In this document: positions 1 to 5,430 of the stretch, in pieces
Numbering within the stretch: position 1 is the first letter of the stretch
Layout of the letters: every line of letters begins with the position of its first letter
Source: CAYPOY01 sp964412395
GTDB lineage: Bacteria > Chloroflexota > Anaerolineae > B4-G1
Reading direction: 5' to 3'
DNA: 5,999 bases
NCBI GenBank assembly: GCA_964412395.1
Contig: CAYPOY010000326.1
Coordinates: 1-5,999, forward strand
The notes under the pieces: model-generated
What the model was told of the DNA's origin: nothing
Seen by the model: only the letters and a program-made list of their open reading frames with translations
Databases searched by the model: none
Made by a program: the position numbers and the translations under genes

Positions 1-74
1 TGGTGGTTGACGTGACGGTGACGTATGGCGGCTTGACAGGCACGACACAGACTTTTTTCCTGCCGTGGTGGTAG
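1..74 (+). CDS. 3' end of an unidentified gene (partial)
   Basis: An open frame enters from the left edge (first full codon at 3) and stops at TAG 72-74, leaving about 23 visible residues. They read VVDVTVTYGG, then a Thr-rich stretch, and end in FFLPWW. The alternating hydrophobic/Thr pattern suggests a beta-strand at the end of an exported or surface protein. Pseudopilin or PilV-like proteins often end in a similar 'VTVTW..G...' strand, but this is too short to assign. Support for its being real is that the frame is open to the edge and a strong terminator follows 15 bp after the stop. Confidence 0.5.
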   Translation, partial: VVDVTVTYGGLTGTTQTFFLPWW

Positions 75-88
75 GATCAATTGGAGGC

Positions 89-117
89 AAAAAGCCCGCT
101 ATCAAGCGGGCTTTTTT
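89..117. terminator. Bidirectional intrinsic terminator
   Basis: A 12-bp perfect stem (89-100 with 105-116, core AGCCCGCT/AGCGGGCT) closes a 4-base loop, ATCA. It has an A-run on the left and T6 on the right (112-117). Read on either strand it gives a GC stem followed by a U-tract. It therefore fits both the + strand gene ending at 74 and the minus-strand operon ending at 155, which converge here. Confidence 0.93.
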
Positions 118-154
118 GTTTGGATCGCCTACAGAGTACCCGTACTGGGGTCAG

Positions 155-1018
155 CTATTGGGGAACGATGATGACCGTGATGGGCAGGACAACATACTCA
201 TCACCTGTTTCAGTCGAAGCTCGCCCGGTCGCCGGATCGTACAGGCCAACCGCGATCTTCGCTGGCCCGCTGTAAGCAGCGTCGTAGAAGACCATCTCGT
301 GCAGGTCCACGATGGTCTCACCGAGGGGCCAGGTGGTCATAGGGCGGGTGCCGCCTGCCGGAGCACCATCGTGTTGTGCGATGAGGCGTCCATCTTCCGA
401 CAAGAAGAGATGGGTGAATACCAGATAGTCTATTGGGCTGGCTCCCTCCAGTGCCCGCCAGTAGAGGGTAAGCGGCAGAGGCTGTGCTGTGGTGACCTCG
501 GTAGCCGGCAGGCTGTAGCCGACCAGTTCTGCAAAGTCGCCAAAACGGACGTGTATCTCACCCGAGGTAGCAGCCGCTGGCGTATCGGTCGGTGCCGGAG
601 TGGGTGTCTCGGTTGGCTCCGGCGGAGGAGGGGAGGGAACCAGCGTGCTCGTGACCGTGGAGGTGAAAGTCGCTACCAGAGAGCCGAGCGTGGGACTGGG
701 AGTGGGTGTCATGCCGGGAGTGGGAGGCTTCACGCCGGCTGATGGCGTAGACGTTGGAAGTGGGGTTCCTGGACTGTGGCTGGGCAGGACAAAAGTGGTG
801 CTGACAAAAATGACTGCCCCAATGGCGATGAAGACAAGGACCATCGCCCAGGACTGTATAATTCGTGCAGTAGCAGTCTCCCGCTCAAGCGTGAACAGCG
901 CCAGGCTCCGTTCCCGTTGGGCAGTTAACGCACGCACCACATATGTGACCATGCCGATGGCACACGCAGCGTAGAACACCCAGGCGTGTTCTACCAGCCA
1001 TTGGAGGAGAATTGTCAT
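155..1018 (-). CDS. Membrane-anchored surface protein with Pro/Thr linker and C-terminal beta-sandwich domain
   Basis: This is a 287-residue protein of unknown function. Two hydrophobic segments (about 12-32 and 58-78) flank a charged loop (TAQRERS...LERETATAR), which suggests a cytoplasmic loop with the C-terminus outside. Residues 79-152 form a low-complexity Pro/Thr/Ser linker of the cell-wall-spanning or glycosylated type. Residues 153-287 form a beta-rich domain with LPLTLYWRALE, FTHLF, AQHDGAPAGGTRP and VGLYDPATG. I recognise this pattern as common at the C-termini of Anaerolineae membrane proteins, often beside glycosyltransferases, but I know no biochemical role for it. The ATG overlaps the TGA of the upstream phosphorylase gene (ATGA, 1015-1018), so translation is probably coupled; a GAAGG lies 4 bases upstream. 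The gene is last in the operon and ends 38 bp before the shared terminator. The + strand frames across it are shadows of its linker. Confidence 0.88.
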   Translation of the reverse strand: MTILLQWLVEHAWVFYAACAIGMVTYVVRALTAQRERSLALFTLERETATARIIQSWAMVLVFIAIGAVIFVSTTFVLPSHSPGTPLPTSTPSAGVKPPTPGMTPTPSPTLGSLVATFTSTVTSTLVPSPPPPEPTETPTPAPTDTPAAATSGEIHVRFGDFAELVGYSLPATEVTTAQPLPLTLYWRALEGASPIDYLVFTHLFLSEDGRLIAQHDGAPAGGTRPMTTWPLGETIVDLHEMVFYDAAYSGPAKIAVGLYDPATGRASTETGDEYVVLPITVIIVPQ

Positions 1019-1857
1019 AGTGCCTTCAACACCCCGCGAATGATGGCTGCCAGCCGTGGTACCAGCATCTGGCCGGTCTCCAGTACGTCCTCGTGAGTCG
1101 TCTCCGTTGGTGGTGTGCCCTCTGCAGGTATAGTGTTGCTGATCCCAGCGAGCCCCAACACCCGCGTGCCGCCATGTCGGGCGACGATGACCTCGGGTAC
1201 AGTGGACATACCCACAGCATCTGCCCCAATCAGGCGCAGAAATCGCAAATCGGCCGGGGTCTCGAAACTGGGACCGGCCAGGCAGACGTACACCCCCTCC
1301 CGTAGGGGCACGTTTTCCCCGCTGGCCACCTGCCTCGCAAGCGCCTGCAGGCGAACGTCATAAGGCTCCGACATGTCTGGAAAGCGCGGCCCGAGATAAT
1401 CGAGGTTGGGGCCGCGCAGTGGGTTCAGTCCGCCCATCCCGATCAGGTTGATGTGATCGGTGATGAGCATCACATCTCCTGCCTGGAACCCCGGGTTGAG
1501 ACCACCAGCCGCATTGGTGACGATCAGAATTTCGACCCCCATGGCTTGCATCACGCGCACGGGGAAGGTGATCTTGGCCGTCGAATAGCCCTCGTAATAG
1601 TGGGCCCGTCCCTGCATCACCACCATGGCCTGCCCTTCCAACCATCCAACGATCAGCCGGCCGACGTGCCCCTCCACAGTTGCGACAGGGAAATGAGGGA
1701 TTTCGCCGTAGGGGATTGCAACGCTGTCCTCGACAGCGTCAGCTAGTGGGTTGAGGCCGGAGCCAAGAATCAGGCCGATTCTGGGTTGAAGCTGGGTCCG
1801 CCCCTGTATTGCCGCCGCAGCAGCCTCGAAGTGCACACGTGAGAAGAATTCGGGCAT
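1015..1857 (-). CDS. punA: Purine nucleoside phosphorylase, trimeric class I (inosine/guanosine type)
   Basis: The enzyme cleaves purine (deoxy)nucleosides with phosphate to give the base and (deoxy)ribose-1-phosphate, in cytosolic purine salvage. The product has 280 residues from the chosen start, a normal length for the family. Family signatures appear in order: GLILGSGLN (phosphate-binding Ser), GRAHYYEGY (His), VTNAAGGLNP, GPSFETPADLR (base-binding Glu), GMSTVPEVIVARH (Met), GISNT (Asn) and TTHEDVLETG (His). The Glu, Met, Asn and His are the counterparts of human E201, M219, N243 and H257. The Asn predicts preference for 6-oxopurines over adenosine. An ATG two codons upstream (1863) sits 1 base from the Shine-Dalgarno AGGA (1865-1868), while the ATG at 1857 has a 7-base gap, so the latter is preferred. 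The gene lies 37 bp after xerD and overlaps the next gene by ATGA. MTA phosphorylase is a relative, but the Asn and overall motifs favour PNP. Confidence 0.95.
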   Translation of the reverse strand: MPEFFSRVHFEAAAAAIQGRTQLQPRIGLILGSGLNPLADAVEDSVAIPYGEIPHFPVATVEGHVGRLIVGWLEGQAMVVMQGRAHYYEGYSTAKITFPVRVMQAMGVEILIVTNAAGGLNPGFQAGDVMLITDHINLIGMGGLNPLRGPNLDYLGPRFPDMSEPYDVRLQALARQVASGENVPLREGVYVCLAGPSFETPADLRFLRLIGADAVGMSTVPEVIVARHGGTRVLGLAGISNTIPAEGTPPTETTHEDVLETGQMLVPRLAAIIRGVLKAL

Positions 1858-1863
1858 GAACAT

Positions 1864-1870
1864 TTCCTCT
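1864..1870 (-). promoter_or_regulatory. Shine-Dalgarno of the phosphorylase gene
   Basis: On the minus strand the sequence is AGAGGAA. Measured from AGGA it is 7 bases from the ATG at 1857 but only 1 base from the ATG at 1863. This decides for the downstream start. Confidence 0.65.
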
Positions 1871-1894
1871 CTACAGCTCTAATCATTGCCTGGA

Positions 1895-2785
1895 TTACGC
1901 TCGCGGATGAGCCTTGTCGTAAGCCTCTCGCTTACGCCGGGTGGAAACTTTGGTATAGACCTGCGTGCTGGAGATGTTGGCATGGCCCAGCAACTGCTGG
2001 ACCTCACGCAATCCAGCCCCGCCGTCGAGCATGTGGGTGGCAAAAGAGTGACGAAGTGTGTGGGGGGTGACCTTGCGCTCAATACCAGCGGCTGCGGCAT
2101 ATTCCTTGATCAGCAGCCAGAGCCCTTGTCGGGTCAAAGGTTGTCCCCGGTGGTTGATAAACAGCGCTGTTGCGTCTCGCCCCTGTAGCAACATGGCGCG
2201 GCTGTCCTCGAGGTAAGCCCTGAGTGCAGCTCGGACTCGCTCATGCAGTGGCAGGATGCGCTCTTTGTTCCCTTTGCCCAGGCAGCGCACCGTTCCCGCC
2301 TTCAGATCTACTGCGTCCACCTCAAGCCCGATGACCTCACTGGCCCGCATACCGGTTGCATACATCAACTCGAGCAAGGCCCGATCTCGCGATGCTTTAG
2401 GTGTGTTGGACTTGGCCGGTTCTGCCAGCAGGCGAGCTATCTCCTCTGGACTCAGAGGATGCGGGAGGTGCTTGTCCACCGGAGGTGAATCCACCGCAGC
2501 GGAGGGGTCTTCCTGCAGTACTCCATCGGCAACCAGGAAGTGAAAGAATGACTTGACGGCTGCAATCTTGCGGGCGACTGTCGAAGAGACATACCCACGC
2601 TCCTTCAGGTATAGGATGTAGTTCAGGACATGTGCCCGACCCACGTCTTGCCAGGAGGAAATTGTATCGCCTGCCAGATAGATCAGGAACTGAGTGAGAT
2701 CGTTGTGGTATGCTGCGGCAGTGTGGTCCGAGTAACCTTTCTCTACCGTCACAAAGCGGAGGAATTCCTCAACCTGTGTCTGCAT
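1895..2785 (-). CDS. xerD: Site-specific tyrosine recombinase XerD
   Basis: Xer recombinases resolve chromosome dimers at dif, usually as a XerC/XerD pair activated by FtsK. The product is 296 residues, close to E. coli XerD (298). The N-terminal SAM-like core-binding domain spans about residues 2-85 (VEEFLRFVTVEKGYSDHT...). The C-terminal catalytic domain shows the full set: Arg147 (ATGMRASEV), Lys171 (GKGNKER), His242 and Arg245 (HTLRHSFATH), His268 (LLGHANISSTQ) and nucleophile Tyr277 (QVYT). Positions match E. coli XerD within two residues. The C-terminal HPRA also matches E. coli XerD and favours XerD over XerC. An in-frame ATG at 2806 would add seven residues, but AAAGGAA (2792-2798) sits 6 bases before the ATG at 2785, so the shorter form is chosen. 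It is first in the operon, with a structured leader upstream. No mobile-element cargo is nearby, so a housekeeping Xer is more likely than an integrase. Confidence 0.93.
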   Translation of the reverse strand: MQTQVEEFLRFVTVEKGYSDHTAAAYHNDLTQFLIYLAGDTISSWQDVGRAHVLNYILYLKERGYVSSTVARKIAAVKSFFHFLVADGVLQEDPSAAVDSPPVDKHLPHPLSPEEIARLLAEPAKSNTPKASRDRALLELMYATGMRASEVIGLEVDAVDLKAGTVRCLGKGNKERILPLHERVRAALRAYLEDSRAMLLQGRDATALFINHRGQPLTRQGLWLLIKEYAAAAGIERKVTPHTLRHSFATHMLDGGAGLREVQQLLGHANISSTQVYTKVSTRRKREAYDKAHPRA

Positions 2786-2791
2786 CACAAG

Positions 2792-2798
2792 TTCCTTT
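2792..2798 (-). promoter_or_regulatory. Shine-Dalgarno of xerD
   Basis: The sequence is AAAGGAA on the minus strand, 6 bases before the ATG at 2785. It lies inside the seven extra codons of the longer alternative frame, so it argues for the start at 2785. Confidence 0.7.
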
Positions 2799-2808
2799 CG
2801 GTACATCC

Positions 2809-2967
2809 ACTATTTAGTTTCCGGTACAAAACTGTTTTCCAGTGCTCCCAGCCCCCGTCCCGGGGGCGGTTTAGGCACAAAAACCGTGTCAAAAAGCGGT
2901 CGTTTCTTGCATGGGCCGCCCCCGGGACGGTGGCTCTGAGCGTTTTGTACCGAGAACTATTTAGTTT
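2809..2967. repeat. Nested inverted repeat flanked by 12-bp direct repeats (possible small inserted element or leader RNA structure)
   Basis: ACTATTTAGTTT occurs at 2809-2820 and again at 2956-2967 in the same orientation. Just inside them CGGTACAAAAC (2822-2832) faces its exact inverse GTTTTGTACCG (2942-2952). Further in, CCGTCCCGGGGGCGG (2855-2869) faces its exact inverse at 2916-2930. The arms are separated by 22 bases on the left and 11 on the right, and enclose a 46-base centre (2870-2915) with A-rich runs. The 135 bp between the direct repeats has the layout of a miniature element with terminal inverted repeats and a target duplication, although 12 bp is a long duplication. It also lies wholly in the predicted xerD leader, so it could fold as an RNA hairpin just above the ribosome-binding site. 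No open frame in it looks coding. Confidence 0.75.
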
Positions 2968-2994
2968 ATTATAGCATACTTTGCATAAACTCAA
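2968..2994 (-). promoter_or_regulatory. Promoter of the xerD-punA operon (extended -10)
   Basis: On the minus strand TATAAT (2973-2968) is preceded by TGC, giving a perfect extended -10. TTGAGT (2994-2989) is a weak -35 at a short 15-base spacing, tolerable with an extended -10. Transcription would start near 2961, giving a leader of about 175 nt to the xerD ATG. A dyad, AGTTTAT (2963-2969) and ATAAACT (2985-2991), straddles the -10 and could be an operator. Confidence 0.6.
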
Positions 2995-3021
2995 AAACGT
3001 AAGCCCCGCGGTAACTACCCA

Positions 3022-3033
3022 GCGAAGCTTCGC
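3022..3033. repeat. 12-bp perfect palindrome
   Basis: GCGAAGCTTCGC is a perfect palindrome in the gene-free stretch between xerD and the nagA remnant. Apart from this, the promoter, the leader element and the 3065-3127 palindrome, I see nothing assignable between 2786 and 3140. Confidence 0.5.
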
Positions 3034-3064
3034 CTCAAACCGACAAGTAATGGGACATAGATAC

Positions 3065-3127
3065 ACGCAGGTTTCCGCGGATAAAATAAGAATCAGTGAA
3101 TCAGCGAGGATCCGCGTTAATCTGCGT
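3065..3127. repeat. REP-like imperfect palindrome of the 'GCGGAT' type
   Basis: Arms of 18 bp, 3065-3082 (ACGCAGGTTTCCGCGGAT) and the inverse of 3110-3127 (ACGCAGATTAACGCGGAT), match at 15 of 18 positions. The 27-base centre holds an imperfect 8-bp tandem, GAATCAGT/GAATCAGC (3090-3105). Its wording resembles palindromic intergenic repeats I have seen scattered in Chloroflexota and other environmental bacterial genomes. Copy number cannot be judged from one window. Confidence 0.6.
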
Positions 3128-3166
3128 CCAGAATTTTGACTCATTTGTAGTAACCACTCAGCCGCT

Positions 3167-3190
3167 CTGGCCGGATGACAATCCGGCCAG
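3167..3190. repeat. Perfect 10-bp hairpin
   Basis: CTGGCCGGAT (3167-3176) and ATCCGGCCAG (3181-3190) form a perfect stem with loop GACA. No T-run follows on either strand, so it is not a standard intrinsic terminator. It sits just before the nagA remnant and downstream of the minus-strand signal peptidase gene, where it might stop or stabilise that transcript. Confidence 0.55.
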
Positions 3191-3212
3191 CCGTCGGAAT
3201 GGCAGATCTCAA

Positions 3213-3458
3213 GGAGTTTACCATCAACTTGGCATCGGGGGGATGTACTTTGACGAGGCCGTGGCCGAACGGGTCGCCGACGGTGCGCACGTTCATCTGG
3301 CGGCGATGGCGATTCGGCTGCGCGTCAAGGGGCTGGAGCGAGCGGTATTGGTGAGCAATGCTACCCCACTGGCGGGGCTGCCCGACGGCGAGTATGAGTG
3401 GGTGCACGAGCCGGTCTTCGTTCGGGACGGTTCCTGCTGCGTGGATGAGACTTTTTAG
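3213..3458 (+). pseudogene. nagA: Remnant of N-acetylglucosamine-6-phosphate deacetylase (NagA), internal to C-terminal fragment
   Basis: About 80 codons in one frame resemble the late part of NagA, the amidohydrolase that deacetylates GlcNAc-6-phosphate. Recognisable blocks are VADGAHVHLAAMAI (family: IADGvHVHP), KGLERAVLVSNATPLAGLPDGEYEW (family: LVTDAT..AGLPDGeY) and VFVRDGSC. The family's catalytic Asp in LVTDAT (D273 in E. coli) is Asn here, in LVSNAT. The N-terminal two thirds, including the metal-binding part of the barrel, is absent upstream. The frame ends at TAG 3456-3458, before the usual GTLAGS motif. High G/C at third positions shows recent coding history. It ends overlapping the stop codon of the convergent signal peptidase gene. 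The left limit is where similarity fades. A functional small protein is possible but unlikely. Confidence 0.72.
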
Positions 3459-4111
3459 CGGATCTGCCCGATCCGGTCGAATGGCCAGACGATGAACCTG
3501 ACCCGCCCGCCGATTTGGTCTACCGGCACAGGACCGAAGAAGCGGGAATCTCGGGACTCTTCCCGGTTGTCGCCCAGGACAAAGACGTGCTGCGATGGCA
3601 CGCGCGTCGGGGGGTAGTCCTTCCCGCCATGACGGGTCGCCCACGGCTCCTCGAGTGGCTGGCCGTTGATAAAGACCTGGCCGTCCTGCACCGCTACCGT
3701 TTCTCCGGGCAGGGCTACCACTCGCTTGACCAGCAACTCCTTTTCCCCGGGCATATCAATGATCACCACATCTCCACGGCGTGGGCCGTGGATGAAGCAG
3801 TAGGTGATCTTTTCCACCATCACCCGCTGGTTGTAGTTCAGGTTGGGCTTCATACTTGGCCCCCGTACCGTCATCGCCTGGGCCACAAAGACGTTGATGA
3901 ACAGGGAGACAAGAATGGTCGGAAGGGCTGTCCTTACACCTTTTCTCAGGGCGCGCAACAGGAAACGCCTGGCCCTGGATGCCAGGTCAGACACTGCCTT
4001 CCGCTTGATGGATGTGCGGATCACAGTACCGCTGCAGCGGGTACAGGTTTCGGGCAGGCCGGGGCTGTCGCCACCAAAGCTGGTCCGCACAGGTGCTTTT
4101 GCGATGAGCAT
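3455..4111 (-). CDS. lepB: Signal peptidase I (S26 family)
   Basis: This membrane serine protease removes signal peptides from proteins exported by Sec or Tat. The product is 218 residues with a single transmembrane anchor at about 62-80 (LPTILVSLFINVFVAQAM). The Ser/Lys dyad is visible: Ser86 in the box-B-like RGPSMKPNL and Lys129 in LLVKRVVALPGE. The conserved GDNREESRDSRFFGPV box lies at 180-195. The ~60-residue stretch before the anchor is basic and carries one Cys pair, CTRC (23-26), which is unusual. The start is well fixed by a perfect AGGAGG (4117-4122) 5 bases upstream. The gene stands alone, with hairpins upstream and the nagA remnant converging on its 3' end. The large + strand frame over it is a shadow. 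Confidence 0.93.
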   Translation of the reverse strand: MLIAKAPVRTSFGGDSPGLPETCTRCSGTVIRTSIKRKAVSDLASRARRFLLRALRKGVRTALPTILVSLFINVFVAQAMTVRGPSMKPNLNYNQRVMVEKITYCFIHGPRRGDVVIIDMPGEKELLVKRVVALPGETVAVQDGQVFINGQPLEEPWATRHGGKDYPPTRVPSQHVFVLGDNREESRDSRFFGPVPVDQIGGRVRFIVWPFDRIGQIR

Positions 4112-4116
4112 GATCG

Positions 4117-4122
4117 CCTCCT
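4117..4122 (-). promoter_or_regulatory. Consensus Shine-Dalgarno of signal peptidase
   Basis: AGGAGG on the minus strand, 5 bases from the ATG at 4111, is the strongest ribosome-binding site in the window. It supports keeping the unusual Cys-containing N-terminal extension in the annotated protein. Confidence 0.85.
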
Positions 4123-4149
4123 GAGAGATGGGCCTAGAAGCACTCCAAT

Positions 4150-4155
4150 AGTATA
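4150..4155 (-). promoter_or_regulatory. Possible -10 box for signal peptidase
   Basis: TATACT on the minus strand lies in an AT-rich patch (about 4144-4195) about 40 bases before the start codon. TTGTGA is present upstream but only 11 bases away, too close for a normal -35, so the assignment is weak. The terminators immediately upstream make some promoter in this patch likely. Confidence 0.35.
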
Positions 4156-4221
4156 TATTGCTGAGGTCACAAACTTATTAAAAAAGAACGGAGAATTGAT
4201 GAAAATGACGGCGAGGGAATC

Positions 4222-4248
4222 AAAAAGCGCCCGTGTCGCGCGGGCGCT
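4222..4248 (-). terminator. Intrinsic terminator of the lysJ-lysK unit
   Basis: AGCGCCCG (4226-4233) pairs with CGGGCGCT (4241-4248) around a 7-base loop. On the minus strand the stem is followed by T5 (from 4226-4222). Its orientation and position, 133 bp after the lysK stop, suit termination of that transcript before the signal peptidase promoter. Confidence 0.75.
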
Positions 4249-4273
4249 GATAGGCGGGGCGAGAACAATCAAC

Positions 4274-4297
4274 ATAGATTTGAACGTAGATTTGAAT
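4274..4297. repeat. 12-bp tandem duplication
   Basis: ATAGATTTGAAC (4274-4285) is followed directly by GTAGATTTGAAT (4286-4297), identical at 10 of 12 positions. It lies between two hairpins in non-coding DNA. No function is apparent. Confidence 0.5.
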
Positions 4298-4336
4298 AAC
4301 GGGGGGCTTCGCGTTTATCCCCCGGCGAAAACCGCT

Positions 4337-4371
4337 AACCTCCCGAAGGTTTCGGACCTTCGGGAGGTTTT
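4337..4371. terminator. Strong hairpin directly after lysK, probable terminator
   Basis: A perfect 13-bp stem, AACCTCCCGAAGG (4337-4349) with CCTTCGGGAGGTT (4357-4369), has a 7-base loop. It begins 12 bp beyond the lysK stop. On the minus strand it is followed by GGTTAGCGGTTTT, a poor U-tract; on the + strand only TTTT follows. With the G5/C5 hairpin (4302-4306/4319-4323) and the 4222-4248 terminator it makes a series of three hairpins. Confidence 0.6.
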
Positions 4372-4380
4372 GCGCTTGCC

Positions 4381-5430
4381 CTAGTCGGCCAGCGTCTCCA
4401 ATGCACGGGCCAGCACGTTGATTCCCCGGCGGAACTCCTCGATCTCAATGTGCTCATCGGGGGTGTGATCCAGCGACGAATCGCCCGGCCCGTAGGCCAC
4501 GATGGGGCAGCCCCACGCCGGGCCGACGGTGTTCATATCCGAGGTGCCCGTCTTCAATTTGAAGCGGGGTCTCCCGCCCTCGGCGCGGATGGCCCGCAGC
4601 AGGGCCCGCACCGGTGGCGTGTTCTTCTCCGCCCGGAAGGGCGGGTCGCTGCCGGGGAAGGACAGGTTGGCCCCGTTGCACCAGGCCTGCATCTTCCGCT
4701 TGAGATCCGATGCATCGGCTCCCGGCGGCAGCCGCAGCACGATATTCATATCTACACCATCGTCCAGCCCGTCGCTGAAGGTACGGCATTCCCTCAAGGC
4801 GGGGTCCAGCGTGTTAAAGTGGCCTGACCGGCCGTGATTGAGTTCCTCCGAGTAGGTCATCAGTTGGTTCCAGAAGGTCACCGCCTTCTCTGCCGGGCCA
4901 GGTCGTTCGCCCGCGCTGTGTCCGCCCGGTTGCACCAGCCGGTAGTCTACGCAGAGCCTGCCTTTGTAACCCAGCGTGATCCCCTCCCAATCGCTGGGCT
5001 CACCAATGATCACACAGTCCGGCGGCTGCATTATGCGCGCCAGGTAATGTGCCCCACGCCCGTGAATTTCCTCCTCCACTGCCCCGATCACCACCAAGCG
5101 GGTGCCGTTCAACAGGGGTGCCACCCTCGCCGCGGCCAACACGAACGCTGCCAGCGGCCCCTTGGCGTCCACCGCTCCCCGGCCATACAGCCGGTTTCCA
5201 CGCCGGCGCACGGGGATGAGGCCGGGGACGGTGTCTATGTGTCCCAACAGCACGATCTCTCGCCTGGCTTCTGGGTCCCCCAGCATGCCCACGACGTTGC
5301 CCACTTTGTCGCGGTGTGCCCGGAAGCCCAGGGTCGCCATCTGCCCGACCAGGTACTCAGCCACCCCGTCCTCTTTGCCGGACGAGCTGGGAATCGCCAG
5401 CAACTCCTCCAGGAAAACAACATCATCCAT
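4381..5430 (-). CDS. lysK: [LysW]-lysine hydrolase, M20 metallopeptidase (LysK)
   Basis: LysK cleaves the isopeptide bond that holds lysine to the carrier protein LysW, the last step of the aminoadipate lysine pathway. The product has 349 residues, typical of this short M20 subgroup. Zinc-binding and catalytic motifs are intact: GHIDTVPG (about 63-70), GRGAVDAKG (Asp88), EEE (119-121), GEPSD (143-147) and, near the end, SLDHTPDEH (His322). KTGTSDMN and AYGPGDSSLDHTP are the blocks I associate with LysK rather than DapE or ArgE. The ATG at 5430 is chosen because GGAGG (5437-5441) lies 6 bases before it; the in-frame GTG at 5436 touches the GGAGG directly. It follows lysJ by 30 bp and is presumably cotranscribed. 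In some lineages the same enzyme also releases ornithine for arginine synthesis. Confidence 0.9.
   Translation of the reverse strand: MDDVVFLEELLAIPSSSGKEDGVAEYLVGQMATLGFRAHRDKVGNVVGMLGDPEARREIVLLGHIDTVPGLIPVRRRGNRLYGRGAVDAKGPLAAFVLAAARVAPLLNGTRLVVIGAVEEEIHGRGAHYLARIMQPPDCVIIGEPSDWEGITLGYKGRLCVDYRLVQPGGHSAGERPGPAEKAVTFWNQLMTYSEELNHGRSGHFNTLDPALRECRTFSDGLDDGVDMNIVLRLPPGADASDLKRKMQAWCNGANLSFPGSDPPFRAEKNTPPVRALLRAIRAEGGRPRFKLKTGTSDMNTVGPAWGCPIVAYGPGDSSLDHTPDEHIEIEEFRRGINVLARALETLAD

Noticed and set aside
65..742. 225-codon + strand open frame
   Set aside because: It runs opposite the membrane protein and its Pro/Thr linker. The translation is Arg/Gly-rich without any recognisable motif, and it also overlaps the terminator.
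1895..2806. Reading the xer gene as a phage or island integrase
   Set aside because: Length, residue spacing and the HPRA C-terminus match housekeeping XerD, and the neighbours are metabolic genes with no attachment site or cargo.
2855..2930. Intrinsic terminator from the GC-rich inverted arms
   Set aside because: The arms are 46 bases apart and no T-run follows on either strand.
2809..3127. CRISPR array or tandem direct-repeat array
   Set aside because: Repeats are inverted or occur only twice; there is no regular repeat-spacer pattern.
2785..3144. 119-codon minus-strand frame upstream of xerD
   Set aside because: It crosses the promoter, the inverted repeat and the REP-like palindrome, and its translation is Cys/Arg-rich with no domain. 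It is non-coding leader and intergenic DNA.
3141..3644. 167-codon minus-strand frame
   Set aside because: It is out of frame within signal peptidase and antisense to the nagA remnant, whose frame shows recognisable protein similarity.
3515..4384. 289-codon + strand open frame
   Set aside because: It is antisense to signal peptidase, whose catalytic motifs are intact, and it runs through the terminators. No coherent protein features.
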